From Macropodus opercularis (taxonomy: Eukaryota > Chordata > Actinopteri > Anabantiformes > Osphronemidae), in assembly GCA_030770545.1 (NCBI GenBank), contig CM061109.1:15422001-15486000 (forward strand): a stretch of 64,000 nucleotides of DNA, given 5' to 3'. Below, piece by piece: positions 36,101 to 51,100 of the stretch. The notes under the pieces are model-generated. The model was not told the DNA's origin, made no database searches, and saw only the letters and a list, made by a program, of their open reading frames with translations. How positions within the stretch are numbered: the stretch's first letter is position 1; each line of letters begins with the position of its first letter. The translations under genes and the position numbers were made by a program.

Positions 36101-39100
36101 CTGCCCAGGCTCACAGCAGAGTCACTATCAGTGTAATGTATTATTATTTGAGAGCACGGCGCAGTTTCCAAGTTTAATATATGCACGTGTGCAAAGAGCC
36201 AAGAGTCCGTAAAGAAATGAATCAAAAGCCTACTGGTCCATTTGAAAGAGAAGTTCAGTAAGTTGCCAGTAACAGCATTTCAGAGAAAGGTAAATCATGA
36301 CCTCAGGCTTCAAAGAGGCTTTTAAGAAAATAACATGAAAAACAAGAACAAATGCTACAAAAGCAGCAGACTGGACTTAAAGTGAGTCACACAACACCTT
36401 CACATTTTAGGACAGGCTGTGCTGGCAGCTGCAGGAACTGGAACATTTTTTAATGTAATATCAATGTTGTAAAAATTATTTTGGATTATCCATCTTCTCT
36501 AAAATGGTGATGTGGTGGAAACACAGCAAACCTCATGGTTCATTTGTAGAGTAAAACCTGAACATAACATCAAATGCTGCTCTGCTCTCTAAATAACAAA
36601 ATGAACAGAAGCTTGCACGCTGTCAAATTTATTGAGATGTATGCAACCAGTAATTATGTGGTTTTTGATATATATATATACTTTAAGAAAATATAGATTT
36701 CAGCACAGCAGCTAATTAAATTCATATTATCAAGTAATTAAGACATTTTTTAAACTAATCACCTTGTTCTCTGCTTTAATATGTTGAATGAAAATATCCA
36801 GCACAGTTTGCAACAGGCCGCTGTGATGTCTTAAGATTGCTCCTCGTGTCTGAACAAAAGAGTCTTTTGTGAAAGAAAAGAAAATAATGACCCAGGAGTT
36901 TAAATATTTATTATAATATGTTAGAACGTGACACACGCTGAAGCACTTCACTTGATGTGATCTTCATTTTATTACCATGATGTTTTTTTTCATGACAATG
37001 CTACAGTACAATCAACAGAAGCTTTAACATCAGTCCAACAAAAGCTGACACCACATGCCTTTAAAACAGTGTTAACAAAACAAAGCTAAGCAGAACGAGC
37101 TCCTGCTTTTCCGCATCCGTCTTCGCTTCCCTGTCTGTGGATTAACATGCTGCCAGCCTTTAGGTAGAAACTCACAAGTCCATCGCTGTGTCATATTTCA
37201 GTGTTCACAAATAAATGTGCCATTAGAAGACTTGGAAAGACTCAGTGTGAGAAATATCCCCCGCTGACTGAATGTGCGCCTTGTACAGCACAAGAGCATG
37301 ATTAAGTGTTTTTCATGAGTGTGTGTCTTTATATGTGCACATCCCTGTGTGTTGTTCCTGCCTTCAAGCATGCGTGGGTGTGGAACAAATCCATGTAATC
37401 TGAGTTATTGACATCTTTCCCCCAGCTGAAAGTTGGTTACGGTGCCTGATGGAAACTAGACTTAAGATCCGCTCGCTCTTTTATTTCTGCTCGTTTCTGA
37501 AATACTGTGTAACAAAATAATAAGTCAGTGGGCAATATGGGAAACACGCTTTGATTGACACTACACCTCAATATGTATAACATAAAGCTAATTAAATTTT
37601 ATTGTTTGTTTTAATATGAATTAAATTAAAGTGTGGTGACCTGAGTGACTCTTGGAAGCGAAACAAACTGCTACTTCAAAGAGCAGCTACTGTAACAGCA
37701 ACCAAAAAAATAATTAGTGATTTATCTTCATCTTTGTTTTCACAGTACAGGTAGTCACAGGTGCTGATGTTTAACCAGAAAAGGCAGTGGAACAGTGATT
37801 TCCAGTCTGGTACATGAGGTGAGGAGCATCTGCCAGATGCTTGCAGGGTTTAAAGTTACTTACAATAATTAAATTAGCGTGCTTATTGAATCTAGGTCTA
37901 ATAAGTGTATTGATGCCAAATAAAGATATCAATTGCATCCCGCCTTTTAAACGAATCATTAAAGAACCCCTCTATTAGAAAGAACATTCAACATGCAACA
38001 TAAGCAGCTGCACGACGAGACGAATGCGCGAATAAATGAACGAACCCGTTAATGGGTGAGTAAATGACGGAGTGAGTGAGCTGCAGGGGTGGTGAATTTG
38101 ATTTTCATCAACTCTTGGTGCATGTATAGCTGATTTCACAGTAGCTGGGATAATTAGACTTGAGAGGTAGCACTCACATTCAAACAGAGAAATACTTTCC
38201 AAGCCAGAGGAGAGGAAAACAAACGTTGCACAGAAAACAGGCTGCAGATGCCGTCCAAATGCAGCACAGATGCAGCGAGCGCACACTGATTGACAGATAC
38301 GCAGACAAAAGGCCAGATGAATGAACAGGCAGACAGAATAGAAAAAAAATCCAGCGCATACAAACAATTATGAATGCAGACGCGCACAAGCACGTCAATG
38401 TCACATCTCTCTTATCTCTTTCTCCTAGAATCCACTGAATAGAACCCTTGTCTCTCACGTGTCACTGGTTCGAACAAAGTTGGGCTTGTGTGTCTCTTTG
38501 CGTGCGACAGCCGCCACCATGTTTTATTTGTAGAATACGCTACAATCTGGTGTGCGTTTTAAATAAGTCATAGTGTGTTAGATGCTTTGTGGCATACGCT
38601 GGTCTTCAGCAGAAGCTCTGCTAGTTCTCTGTTTTCAAGGCAGGGAACAACTGTAGCGTCATAACACAGTAATAACATAACATCGGGTTGTTCACAGTCC
38701 CAGTAAGACTCACTAATCTCTGTTTGGCATCAAATGCAGGAGGTGTTGAGAGTGTGATACTGTACATAAGACCCAGAGGTTACCAGAAAACCTCACAGTT
38801 CTTTTTTTTTCTTATGTGACCAGACCAGTGCTTCCTAATCACGAGCAAGCTTAGCTGCAGCACCAGATCATGCAGTAAAAATTAATATGCCGTGTATTTA
38901 CTCGCTGAGACGTGCAGAAATAATTCACTTTACATTTCAGTTCATTTAGAACTAAAAGTTTGAAGTCATTGATTCTCTCTAATTAAAATGTGATGGTTTC
39001 AAAAGTAACAGCTCATGCTGACTTCAGTCGAGTTGGATTTAACAGACAGCCTGCTCTCGACAAAGTTCAACTTTGAATTTGTATTCATGTAAATTGGATT

Positions 39101-42100
39101 TTGGGTCATAATGACTAGAAAACTGGCTGCCTGTACAGTGAGGATCAAACATCCAAAGAAGGCTTTAGTTTAGAGTCTCTGTTGCGATATTTATGAATTT
39201 ATGACCAAAACATATATTTAATGTAACACATATATTAAGAAATGTACAGAATTTCTGAATAGCTTGTTATTATGGGAAGTTTACTTTAATGGAACTGAAA
39301 ACCACCTTATTTACAGTATCCTAAACATTATTTTAAATCTTAGAGGCTGTAGACCTACTAACTTCTATTCTCACAAAATAATCAGGATTTTCAGGTATAT
39401 GACCTGCTTTTGATAATGTATTCTAATGCCACTATGTCTTGTTTTTACACTCAAGAAACAACTCCACGGCAGCCATTAGACTAAAGTCTATAATTTCCAC
39501 TTCTTTTATCACAAACGTTCACTTTCGTGGTCGCTTAATGGCAGCCAGTTTGCATCCTGTCAGGTTGAAGCTTTTTTGGGAAACCAAGATGGCGCTTAGA
39601 TGAACAGATCATGCTGCCAGCGCCACACTCAGGAATGCTCAGGAGAAAACCTCCCATTCTTTAAATGTCATCATACCAAAAGCCCCCAAATAAAGCTGCC
39701 TTGTTTGTAGCTTGACTTTGCCCAAAGGCTTAATTTATGGGGGGTTATTAACCAAAAACCAAGCTTGATTTAGTCCTGTGGGAGATTTGAACCCAGAAAA
39801 GCTAATTCAATACATAAGACAAATCACAAAAAATAAACTTTTCCCAAAGGTTTCAATGCAAAATAGTGACACTCTTTCATTTTAGAGCATTAATTAAAAG
39901 ACCTACGCAGAAAGTGCTCGTGTGTGCATATGCTGCATATGAGTGTCTGAGATGGAGCAGGAGAGAGAGTGTGTATGTGCCATTCGAGATTTACTGCAGA
40001 TATCGCTGCAGGAAAATCTGATACAAGTCCTGTCAGTCATGATTTTTCCCCCACAAGGTGTGAAACAAGCATGAAAAACGGCACATGGTACTGTATAATC
40101 CTTTTTTCTTCACATAGGAAGGATGAGAGAATGAACATGACAAGCGATGAATGGACACGTTTAGCTTTGAACAATAACATTGTGTATTTAAAACTGAGAT
40201 TGCTTTCAATAGGCTGTGTGCGTGTCTGTGTGCTTTAATGTAGGCATCCCCAGAGGACAGTGTCGGGCAGCTGTGTTTACTGCTGTCTGGTCGTATCAGT
40301 AGTAGGATGTTGAGCTCAGAAAAGTCCAAATTTGCCATTCCCTTCCTTTATCCACCTGCAGGTTACCATGACAACGCCTACTGTGCTAGGTAGGAGCAGC
40401 TCTGCAGGCTCCGTCAGGACAGAAAATGCAGTAAAGACAGGTACTGTGCCACATTAGGACCTCTGTGGATTTGTGCCAGTGGCGAGCAGCAATCCAAGTC
40501 AGGTCTAATCTGAAGAAGGGTGAAAAACAGAATTCTGGGTGCACACAACCGAGCAAAGAGAGCCTTGTTCTTCGTAGGTTTCCAAACTCCACCGTATGCT
40601 AAGCACACCGATGCGAAACTATGACAACAAAACTAAACTTCTTGCTCTGCATTGCAGGAAAGCGCAGTGCAGAGGGAGATGTGGAATCTGGAAGGATGTT
40701 AAGTCCAGTCAAATTGGAAGATTTAGCCTGAATAAGTGGAGGAATGAATAAGGGCAGTAAGAACATGGGGCCCACCCTCCTTCACCACCTCTTCCCTTCT
40801 AATATCGTCCCCTCTCCAGAGACAAGTCCTTAATTACCATTACAAGCCTGAGAGCTTTTAACAGAGGGGAATCCTGCTTCTTTTCCTCTCTGTTGCTCGT
40901 TCTCCCCATTTGTTCTGTGGCCTCGATGATCCGTCAGGGAAATGTAAGCCTTTAATTACCGGTAAAAATTACGGCCTTTGTGAACAGGTAGTTGGTGCCC
41001 TGGCTTTCATCTCCTCTTTCGTCTCCTAATCGTCCCTTTTTGATGACATAATAGGTGCTCTGTCCAAAACAGAGGAAGACAGAGGCCTATTATGCCAGGA
41101 CATCCCCCCACCACTGTGGGGGATTACACACAGATGACATGATGAACTAAACAAACGTTTATCTTTCCAGCAATTTCATACTGAATGAGTGGCTCAGCTT
41201 TTCCCTCCAATATCCAACTTGACCATATTTCATCACAGTACGATGTGAATCCATGTTCCGTGGGAAAAGAAGTCTCATTCTGAACCCTTGGCTTATTAAC
41301 CTGCCAGCACTGTGGCATACTTCAACGATTAGAAGTCACAGAAAGAGTCTTTGTCACTCATGTCTCAACATCCCTGCAGGCTCCACATCCTGCTTTTCGT
41401 TGACTCGCCTTTCTTTTACACACCAGAGAGTTTTCTTACTGCTGCGTTCATGCAAAATCCTCCTTTTATGGCCAAAATGAGACCAAAGAATTACTGAAGT
41501 AACATTCCCTCGACGACAATGGGCGCAATGCCGTTAAAAATGCTTACGCTCAAAGCTTCACCCGGGGATTTGCCACAGACCAAGAAGGTTTTCATAAAAT
41601 GAGAGCTAAAGTTATAGAAATGCTCATGAAAATTGCAGCGCAGGGGAAAATAAAGCACTGGAGAGTAAAGAATAGAAAAAACAGTAAAGCTTTAGGTCAC
41701 GTGCAGACACCCAGGATGAAACTAAACGAGTGATTGGTCTTTGGCTGGGGGTCAATTAAACGGTGTGATTCGAACACTTGACAAGGAACATCACTTAAAC
41801 AAGTCACCCAAGACAGACCTGACTTCAGGCGCTGACCCACTGACCAGAATATCAACTGAAACCAGACTAACGCAAAGACTGAGCTCACTAACCAAGACCA
41901 GGTGACACCAACCCAGACCAGGCAGCGTCTTTCCAAACTAAGCTGAGGGTAAACACACTGGAAGGCAATTTGGAGTTTTCAGACGGTAAACACAGAAAAT
42001 ATTGTTTATTTGTTACTAAAAAAAACAACCAAACAACAAACATGTTGTTGCTATGGAAACAAAGCCAGTCAGACACAGGATTCCAAGCCTGAAGCTAAAT

Positions 42101-45100
42101 CAAAACAGTTTATTGTTCTAGATGAACTGACAACAAAATATGCTGTGAGTTTTCTTTAAGGAGAGATGATGAGCTGCCAGCTGTTATGGGCGCACTGCGT
42201 TTCTCTGATTGGACGCTTCTCACACCAGTTAGACTGACATTACCTCTCTGCGTATGTCTTAGTGTACGCAGGCTTGTAACTTTGATGTTTCACCAAAGAA
42301 CCATAATCCAAGCTCCACCTGTCAGTCAACTCACATCCACTGATTGTAAGACTGAAATGATAACAGTTTCCCTTAATGATGGCGTCACAGCTGACGATTC
42401 TTTTGCTCAGAGAAATGCAGACAGGAACACTAAACCAATAGTCGGCGCGCATGGCTAACTTGAAAAAGAAGCAGAAACAGTACATGCGAGTAATTTGCAG
42501 CGTGAAAACAAAAAGCTATCAGTACTTAATGTAACAATTTTATGCACAAATTGATTTTTTTTTGTATATGCTCTGGAGCTTTACGCACATCCCTGGCTTA
42601 CGTTCACAGCCTGTCTAGAGAATAGCAGATCTAAAGAATTAATTTACCGTTTCCCTTTCATCTCCTTTCTCCATGTAAGAGATCACATATCTTCACCTCC
42701 TGAAGACAGAGACCCTCTTTGCTGTCTTCTCTACCCTCCAGATATGTTGTGACTCCAATTTGCAGCTAACTTAGCTTTTCCCCCAACCAAAGCTTTGGTT
42801 TATCTTCTCAGCATCACCCAAACCCTCTTGTCCTATTTTTCTCTGGTACTACTACTCTTTTATTCACAGCACACACACCGCACCCTCACCCCCCTGAACT
42901 CAGTCTATCTAAGGAGCACCCACCTCTTCACCTCCCGCTCCCCAGCCTTTTATCGCGAGCTTAGTAGTCTCCTTCAGGTCCACCCTCTCAAACCTCTAGA
43001 CCCTCAAATCTCAACACACCACTTCAGCTGCACACAGACGCCCCTCTCCTTTTTCTTATTCTCAGTTTTTCCTCACGCTTTCCCTTTGTGTCATCTACAC
43101 AGCGTTCCTACTTCGTGTTCACCTCCATCACGTCAACATGCCACTGCCTAATTTTCGAGTAACCTGCCCCTTCCAGATCCACCAGGAACACGTCCAGTCA
43201 ATTCAGGGCTTTTTAAATGCGTGTTCAGATTGAGCTCCAGTCGCAGGAGACCCATGTGTTGATAAATCTAAATCAAGGCTGACAAATGACTTATGCCGAG
43301 TGGGCTGGAGACACTGGCACAGGGGCACTGGGGAAAACAGAAATGTTTACACACTAACACAGGATGATGACGTCCCTCAGTACTTGCCAAGCACTGGGAT
43401 AATTTCCCTCGCAAAATACCTGTGGGAACTGTGCCGAGCGGCTTCTTACGATGACTTTCAGCCAATCAGAGTGGCAACGAGGGAGCACGCCAGGACGCTA
43501 ATTATGGCAATGATTTCCTGTGAGACTCAGGGTGTGTTTGATTTGTGTGTGTGTTTAGATGTCTGTGTGTGTCGCTACAAAATATATATGCTACGTCATA
43601 GCAGTGAAACCATGACTCTCTGCCAGGACTCGAATTTTGGAAACAGCAAGATGCATAACATTAGATGCTATTTTCACCGTTTCTCCCTGAGGATCATTAT
43701 TTTAAGCGAATACAACAGGGATCTGGTTTCTATAGTAACAGAAAAGTTCCCAGGTTGTGTGTGTGTGTGCCTGAGAAGGCGAAGTGGCCTGAAGTAAAGT
43801 GAAAGTGAAAAAGGCTTTTAATTATCCCCAGAAAATAAGGATTGTGCGCAAGTTTGAGCAAAAGACACATGAAACAGCGCGTGTGAATATACAGTAAATT
43901 AAGAAACCGCTTAAAGGAGCAAAGCGCTGAGTGGGTTGGTTATTGAAACATCTGTGCATTGGCGTTAGTATAAGATGTGTGACGTCACTCATTCATGCTG
44001 CTACCAGGAATAAATGGATCCATTTCCTCACTAGAGCTGGGATACGGCCTGTACAGCGTAGTCCATAATACACGTCACAGGAGCAGGTGAATAAGCCTGA
44101 CTGCACAACTGAAACCTCAACAGCTAGAAGCAGTAGGATTAAGTCGATTCTCAACACACAGTGTGTCACTGAAGAAATAAAACTTCAGCTTTGGCGATGA
44201 TCACAGGGAGCAGGCGTCCTGGGGGGGCGGCACCGCAGTGTACGGGTCAGTACCGAAGAAGGACCTGGTGCTTTTCTCCCTGTGTCTCTACTCCGGCTGA
44301 GCCCACACTCACAGCTGCATCACTCTACAAACCGCTTGTGTAATTTGTTTTGGCTACATTAAATTGGTGAAAAATATCCAATTAATGAAGAGAATGTGAG
44401 GTCCCTGTGCTGCGCTGCTCAGCGCCCCAGACACAGTAATCCATCCCCAAACCAATTTTTCTTGTTTTCCAAAACACCAGCTCTCTCATTATTGCATTAT
44501 TGGAAAGTCCGAAAGATTAATACAATAAAATTCATCACTACAAAATGAAGGTGCATTAAAGAGTAAAGACATCCTTCCTGTTCAGCATAATTAACATATT
44601 GCTTATTAATCATGTGTGTATTGGGATTCCAGGGATACAACAGACACGTTGATGCTGAGTTGCCCACACAGACTCGACTAGGACTCTGCATTTGGGACTC
44701 GGAAATGCTCGTTATTTGACGTGTAACCTCAACCCGTCGTTGACCGAGTCTGTGAGCTAGAGAGAAAGAAAGGCAGCCAACTCAAAACACTCAAATGAAT
44801 AAGTGTGTCTACACATACTGGAGAAACAAAACACAAGTTAACAAGCACTTTTGACCAACACCACATTAATTAAATTCCACCTTTTCTAAGATCATTTTAA
44901 AATCCTATTCATACATAATGTGCACCGCTACCAATGCTAAACACATGCACGCAGACACTCACACAGAAAGCTGTTAAAGGATAAATACCAACCATTCCAT
45001 CACTCAACTGTACAACAGACTAGATTTTTCAAAGGTCTGTGGGGCTAAGAGAAAGTGCAGGTGATTATTCTGGGCGCCAACGGAAGCTGTGCCATGGAAT

Positions 45101-48100
45101 TGATTCCATAAAGAGACAGGTATTACCAGCGAGGCAGCGTGGTAATTCATTTCAGAGACAAGTGGCCCTGAGATACACAAAGCTAGCAATTAGAGAGAGA
45201 GAGAGAGAGAGAGAGTATGTATGTGAAACAAACATATACTGTACAATACATGCTGGCTTCACATCTGTCTGTGTGCAGGTTTAGTCAGACTCTTTAACTT
45301 TAAACAAACTGCAGGAAGGATCTTAGTTGTTTACATCTGTTAGGAGCTTCTCATGTACACACAGTAAAAGCGATGGCATCAAGCTAAACACACCAGATTC
45401 TCTATAAAAATACATTTTTTGTCACACACACACAACATGCATTCATCCTGAAGGTTCCACTGTTTGACAGCAACGTCTTCGAACACGCGACAACACCTAC
45501 ACTTAACAACACACACACGGAATGTTAACGCTAAAACTGTTAAATGATAATTTTTATTAGGGATTAAACAGCGATAGGGAAGCTGTTACAGCTCATAATC
45601 TGGATTTTCACAGTGAGGACAGTCGTCATGCTTGGGTTCGTGTGGGTCCGTACAGTATTACTCTACAGATCTGTCGTTTGTGTACTAAAGCCTATCTGTG
45701 CATAACATCTGCGGACAGTTGGTATTAATTAGGGGGAAATGTCAAGCACGGCTCTGAGTCGGTCTTTTGAGCTTATTTAGCTGTGTTTATCGTAAACTCT
45801 TATTGATCTACAGAGGAAATCGTCCTCAACACAGCCACGCTGAATGTTTGACTATTGACCACTGCGGTGCAGATACTCCACTCGCTCTGCTCCAAGTTGA
45901 AGGATGACCTTCAGCACCTTCAGTATTCATGAGTGGACACGGTTTTCTTTATGGCGGCGTGGAAACCAAACAGAAGTTGATGAATGCGAAATGGAGGCAA
46001 AGTAAGAAAGGCAACATTTACTGAGACTAGAGGTGGTCAGTTTGCAGTTTACAGGGTACATGTGTAATATAAAATATAATTTTATTATAACGGAGATAAG
46101 CAAAAAGTGCAATAAAGCAGAACATTATTAATCTCACACTTCACAAACTAAAGAAAAGGCCACCCACATTTAAATGCCGAAAAAAAGGCCGAAATTTAAA
46201 TAAAGTTCCTCTGAAGTTCCATATCAGACATCCAGTGTCACTGTGGTGCAAGAAATTTCACACACACCTCTCTCCTTCAATGCAGGAGTTAAAATGCAAA
46301 TTAATCCACAGCGTGCAGCTGAAGACGGGCCGGCAGGAGGTCTAGTTTCAAAAGCAACGCCAGAAAACACAACAAACACACGAGTCCTGACACGTGGCGA
46401 ACGGCTTCTCTTTCCCATATAATTCCTTCGCGTTTGCTTCCATCACTCACTCCCTCCCTTGTTTTCCTTCCTACTGCAAGTGTTTCGCTGCAGTACTCTC
46501 TCAGAATGCTAATATGCTGAGCTGATGTGGGTCAGAACTTAATCCTGTAGAAATGATTATCGCTGCACGACTGGAACTTCTCCTGTAGGATATCATTACC
46601 ATTCTGTGCTTTTCCACTGCACTGCGATATATAATTCCCACCAACACAATGACTTCAGAGAAACTGGAACAATCAAAATATAAATTATGTGTTGCAGCGC
46701 CTACATTTGTCCGACACAGATTGGGACTATAGGGTGTATTACAGCATGTGTATACAAGTAGGCAGCTGTGTCTAAATATAGATTTAATCAGTGAAACTCT
46801 TACGTTTAGTCACGTTTTTGTCTGTTATGCGATAAAGAAATTACTCATGTTGAATATGCAGTTAGGAGCATATGTACAGATGGACGGAATCCAATCAGTA
46901 GCAAGTAAAATAAAGATTAGAATGAAAGAACAATAATGTGATCTTTTCATCACACGTAGTTCAGATATTTTACCCCTAGTTTCAGGTTAGCTACGTTAAC
47001 CCACACGTCCTTCCCCCTCAGCCTCCTCCTGGGGGATCCCAAGGTGTTCCCTCTAATTATCATTCCATAATTGAGAACACAGCTGACGGACAGGAACTAA
47101 ATGCATGGGCAGATGAGTAGAATAAAATTGCTTATCTTTGTGTCACCTTGCGTTACGTACGCTTCTGGAGCTGACTGCACGAGTGTTTTACACATCCCTG
47201 TGAGTCTCCATGTGCATGAGGGATTTAAAGTTCCTGTTTCATGATTTTAATTATTTTGTCATTAGTGTCATTACATTTCAGTAATTAAACATTTGCCAAC
47301 AAATATTTATCAGCAAATCAGTACTGAATATGAGCTGCCTAGTCGTGTAACGTGAACACAGCCTGAACTCTTCAGGGGATCAGCCAAAGAAACCATAGAA
47401 CATCTGTGAAGAGACCCGATGACACTTCCCAACAGATCTGATGATGCTCAGAAAGATCTGCCAGGACAAATGGGATCAATTACTCAAATCCAGGTGTGCA
47501 AGGCCTGAAGAGGCTGAACCCAGAGCAAACTGTACCTGCTGCCAAAAGGGGCTTCTACAAAGTAATATATTAAGCTCATTCAGGATCCCACAGAACGAAC
47601 TGAGGGATGTGGCTGTGGCAAATGATGTGTAGGGAAATGGGAGGAGGGACAATCCATCAAACGGCAACAACGATTCTGTAATCGTGCATGACGGTGTCGG
47701 CCTGTTTGCTCCACATGTGTGCGTTCATGTGTGTTTCCTTGTTTAGCCGCGGTGTGTGCAGTAATTCACATAAGCCTAAAGAAGTTATTAGGACGTCACG
47801 GACCTATAGTGCACCTGCCAATCACAGGGATCCAGGGGAACGGAAAGGTTATTTGTTTCACAAATAAAATTAAATGGAGCCGTTTTGTTTGAAGTAACAT
47901 GAGTGTATGGCTGAACAGCCACACAATATAGAGAATGACAGTGTTCGTCTGATGCAGTGCCCACATGTACCACATAAAAAGCTCCCTTCTCCACTAATCA
48001 GCCACTGAACACTAATTATAGCCATAAAGCCAGACCTAACATATTCCAAATATTCTCACTATTAAATTACTTTCAATTTAATTATCACTCAGCAGTGAGT

Positions 48101-51100
48101 GAGGTTTACAGAGGGGATAAAACCCAATTTGTTTTCAACACTCAAAGGAGAAGTAACAAAAAGAAACATGGATCAAAGTCCAAGTTAATTTCAATGCTGT
48201 AGTCCAACATATTTATCTTAGATGAAGGTTGTAAATAAAACTGCTATCTGATGACTGCTTGCTTTTTGGTTTTAGAGGAAAAAAACATATTTACTCGGGG
48301 AATGGGAATCACAAAAGAGGGAGAAATAAATTGAAACAGTGATTGAGCCGGAGAGAGAAAACAGAGGCAGGAGGCCAGAACCAATGAGCGGCGAAGAACG
48401 TGATGAGGAGGAACACCAGAAAAGAGTGAAAGTGACAGATTACTTGTGAAACACAGCGTGGTCTGAAGGGCCGGCTCTACTGAAGAGAACAAGAGATGAC
48501 TCCCTGTAAGCCTGGCTACACTTGCACAAACGTAAAGGTGACTAATTTTCTCATTTTCCAGTTGAGGACAAAGTGCTGTAATGGTCCTCTCTGACTGAAC
48601 TCCATGATGGGGTCCACTTTAGCCCCACATTATGTTCCACTTGATCTACAGCTGTTCTCAGTCTACCTCACTCTTAAAGGTCACACAGAAAACTGCCAAC
48701 ACACAAAAGGTCATGTTATCTGTAATGAGGGCATGTGATTAGAAAAGCACTAAGTGCAGGAAAAATTAAGTAAGAATAGACGAATAAGAACATTCATATA
48801 GTCACCATTAAGGAGTTGTCACATCCTTTCTCTCTTCATTTAAATGATGAAACCTAAATGGTTCCATGAGCAAATGACATAAAGGATAACCGGTACCGCT
48901 CATCTGATTTCCCTTCTCCAACCTGATCGCCTCAAGTGAAGCGCCTGGTGGCTGTTGGATGCACAGGCGAGCGATTCCTCACAACTGGCAGGTTCTTCTG
49001 CCAGCAGGCAGCACTGGACAGATGGTGAGAGCTCTGCAGGAATTCAAAAAACACCTCCTCTGAGTGCTGAGATAGACAGTGACAGCAACCTGAGGTGAGA
49101 GTAAAGGAGGAGAGACGACGGGCCAGAAGGACTGTGGCAGAGTCCCACGGTCACCATTAGAATGGGAGGAATGCTCGAATAATTAGACGAGATCGTTTAT
49201 GTCCTGTAATGTCTGTTTGTCTGTTTTGGGGTTTGTTCATGTACAATCAGGTTTAAAAGTACCAAGTAAGTCTTTTGAGCAAGTTTTTTGACTAAAAAAC
49301 AACTAATCAGGACACCGGCTCACTTAACCAGCAGGCAGAGACAAACAAACCGTGCTTTAAAGACGCTGTTATTACAGCTCATTACAATCAAAACTCGCTG
49401 AAGCTTTTCCTTTCAAAACTGTTTGATGCAGCACTTGGGGTGAGGCTCTGATCTGGATCCTAAATATTTACAGCACCCTTTTCTGGTGGTGGGTTGAATC
49501 ACGGTAAAAATGCCGCACCTTCCTGGATTTCATGCGGAAATCAACGGAGGAGGAAGCGGTTAGAAAGCTGTGTTATAAAAGCCAATGCACAGCCCTGATC
49601 TTGCAAACACACTGCGCCACCCAGATCAATGCTGGCTCAGCGTGAGCCTTAACTAGTTAAGTGGTTATTATTGACAGTGGACATGTGTTTCTGTGACATG
49701 GCGTTAGTGATCGTAGCCCGCAGGAGCGTCAGGCCTGAACAAAGAGAAACAACAGGTTGTGTTGTTAATGCTCACTGATTAGTCTCTGAATTGCATTTGT
49801 ATTAACGTTGATCTTATAAAGTGACCGGCTTCAGCAGCCTGACATGAACGTAACAGGTGCTACCTAGTTGTCCTGGCCAGTGTTTCCCTTTGAGAGCTGT
49901 TTGTGTGTAACCTATATTTGTTTTTGTAGTCCTCAACTTTTGACGTATGACCCATGAGGAGAAACAACAGGAGTATGAAAAGTGATGAGAAACGGTCAGA
50001 AATGTGTAATGACACACGCTCAGCTTTATTGTGAGCACACCCACACAAAGCACACAATCCCAGCTGCAGGCTTATTGCCTAGTAACCCCAAGTGTGTATT
50101 TGCTTTGTTTTAAAGGGGGTAATTATTACCATTGAGGGTAGTTATTAAGGAGAGTAAAGCTGGTATTTAAAATGACTCTTCTTGCATTGTTTAATACTAA
50201 TAACACATTTCAGGGGCTGAAGAGAGTAGTTAAGAGAGGAAGGAAAGAAACGGGGAGGAGCAAAGAGCAGAAACGAGGGGAGAAATTGCAGGAGAGGCTA
50301 AAATAGCTAGAGGAAATGAGGGTTTCTCTCGAGTTTCCACTGGGTAAATTACAGTTAAAAAAAGGACTGGTGTGTTTTTTATACCAAGTTTAATACAGAT
50401 TCTTGTTCATTGCTCAACAGTTGAGTGAAAAGAGCCCAGATGATTTGCTGGCTATGCCACGAACGTTTCCTCAAGATCGCGACACACTTCGTACAACAGA
50501 ATCAGCAGCAGCCATTCGTAGGCAGTCCAACATAATTACCCACATAAAACACAGCTGTATTCATAAAAATATGCAAACCACCTCTTCTGCTGTGCTGCAA
50601 TACATATATGTTGTGTTGTAATGTGGTGTGAAATGTGTGACCGCTCAGTGGAGGCAGAAAGAGAGAGAGAGAGGAAGATAGAGAGTGGGGGAGAGAAGGG
50701 AAAACAGAAAAGACAAAGATAGAAAAAGTCCATTAACACACTTGTAAATGAGTCTCAGCTATTTACCCCACGCTGGGCCTCTCGAATTACTGACTGTGTT
50801 CAGGATGCAGATTGCAGATGGCAATTAAAGATGAACAGTGTGCACAGACACACACATAAAGACGCACACAGAAACACGTACAGTAGCGCAGGCTCGCACA
50901 AACCCTCCCTAAGGCAGCAGTTCGGAGCAGATCTACTGATCTCCATAGCAACATTCGCTGCCGTGGGCGATCGTGACATCATGAAGATTGATTGTCATAA
51001 AGAAGGCAACAGTAAAGCAGAGAGAGGGAAACGATAATATAGGTGTTAGCTAGAACGCAGACGTGCTCCTCGCCGCTGGGTGACGCCTCCAGGTGGGGGT

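Noticed and set aside
38455..38480. GGTTCGAAC resembling a tRNA B box
   Set aside because: No A box at the right distance and no cloverleaf could be formed from the neighbouring sequence.
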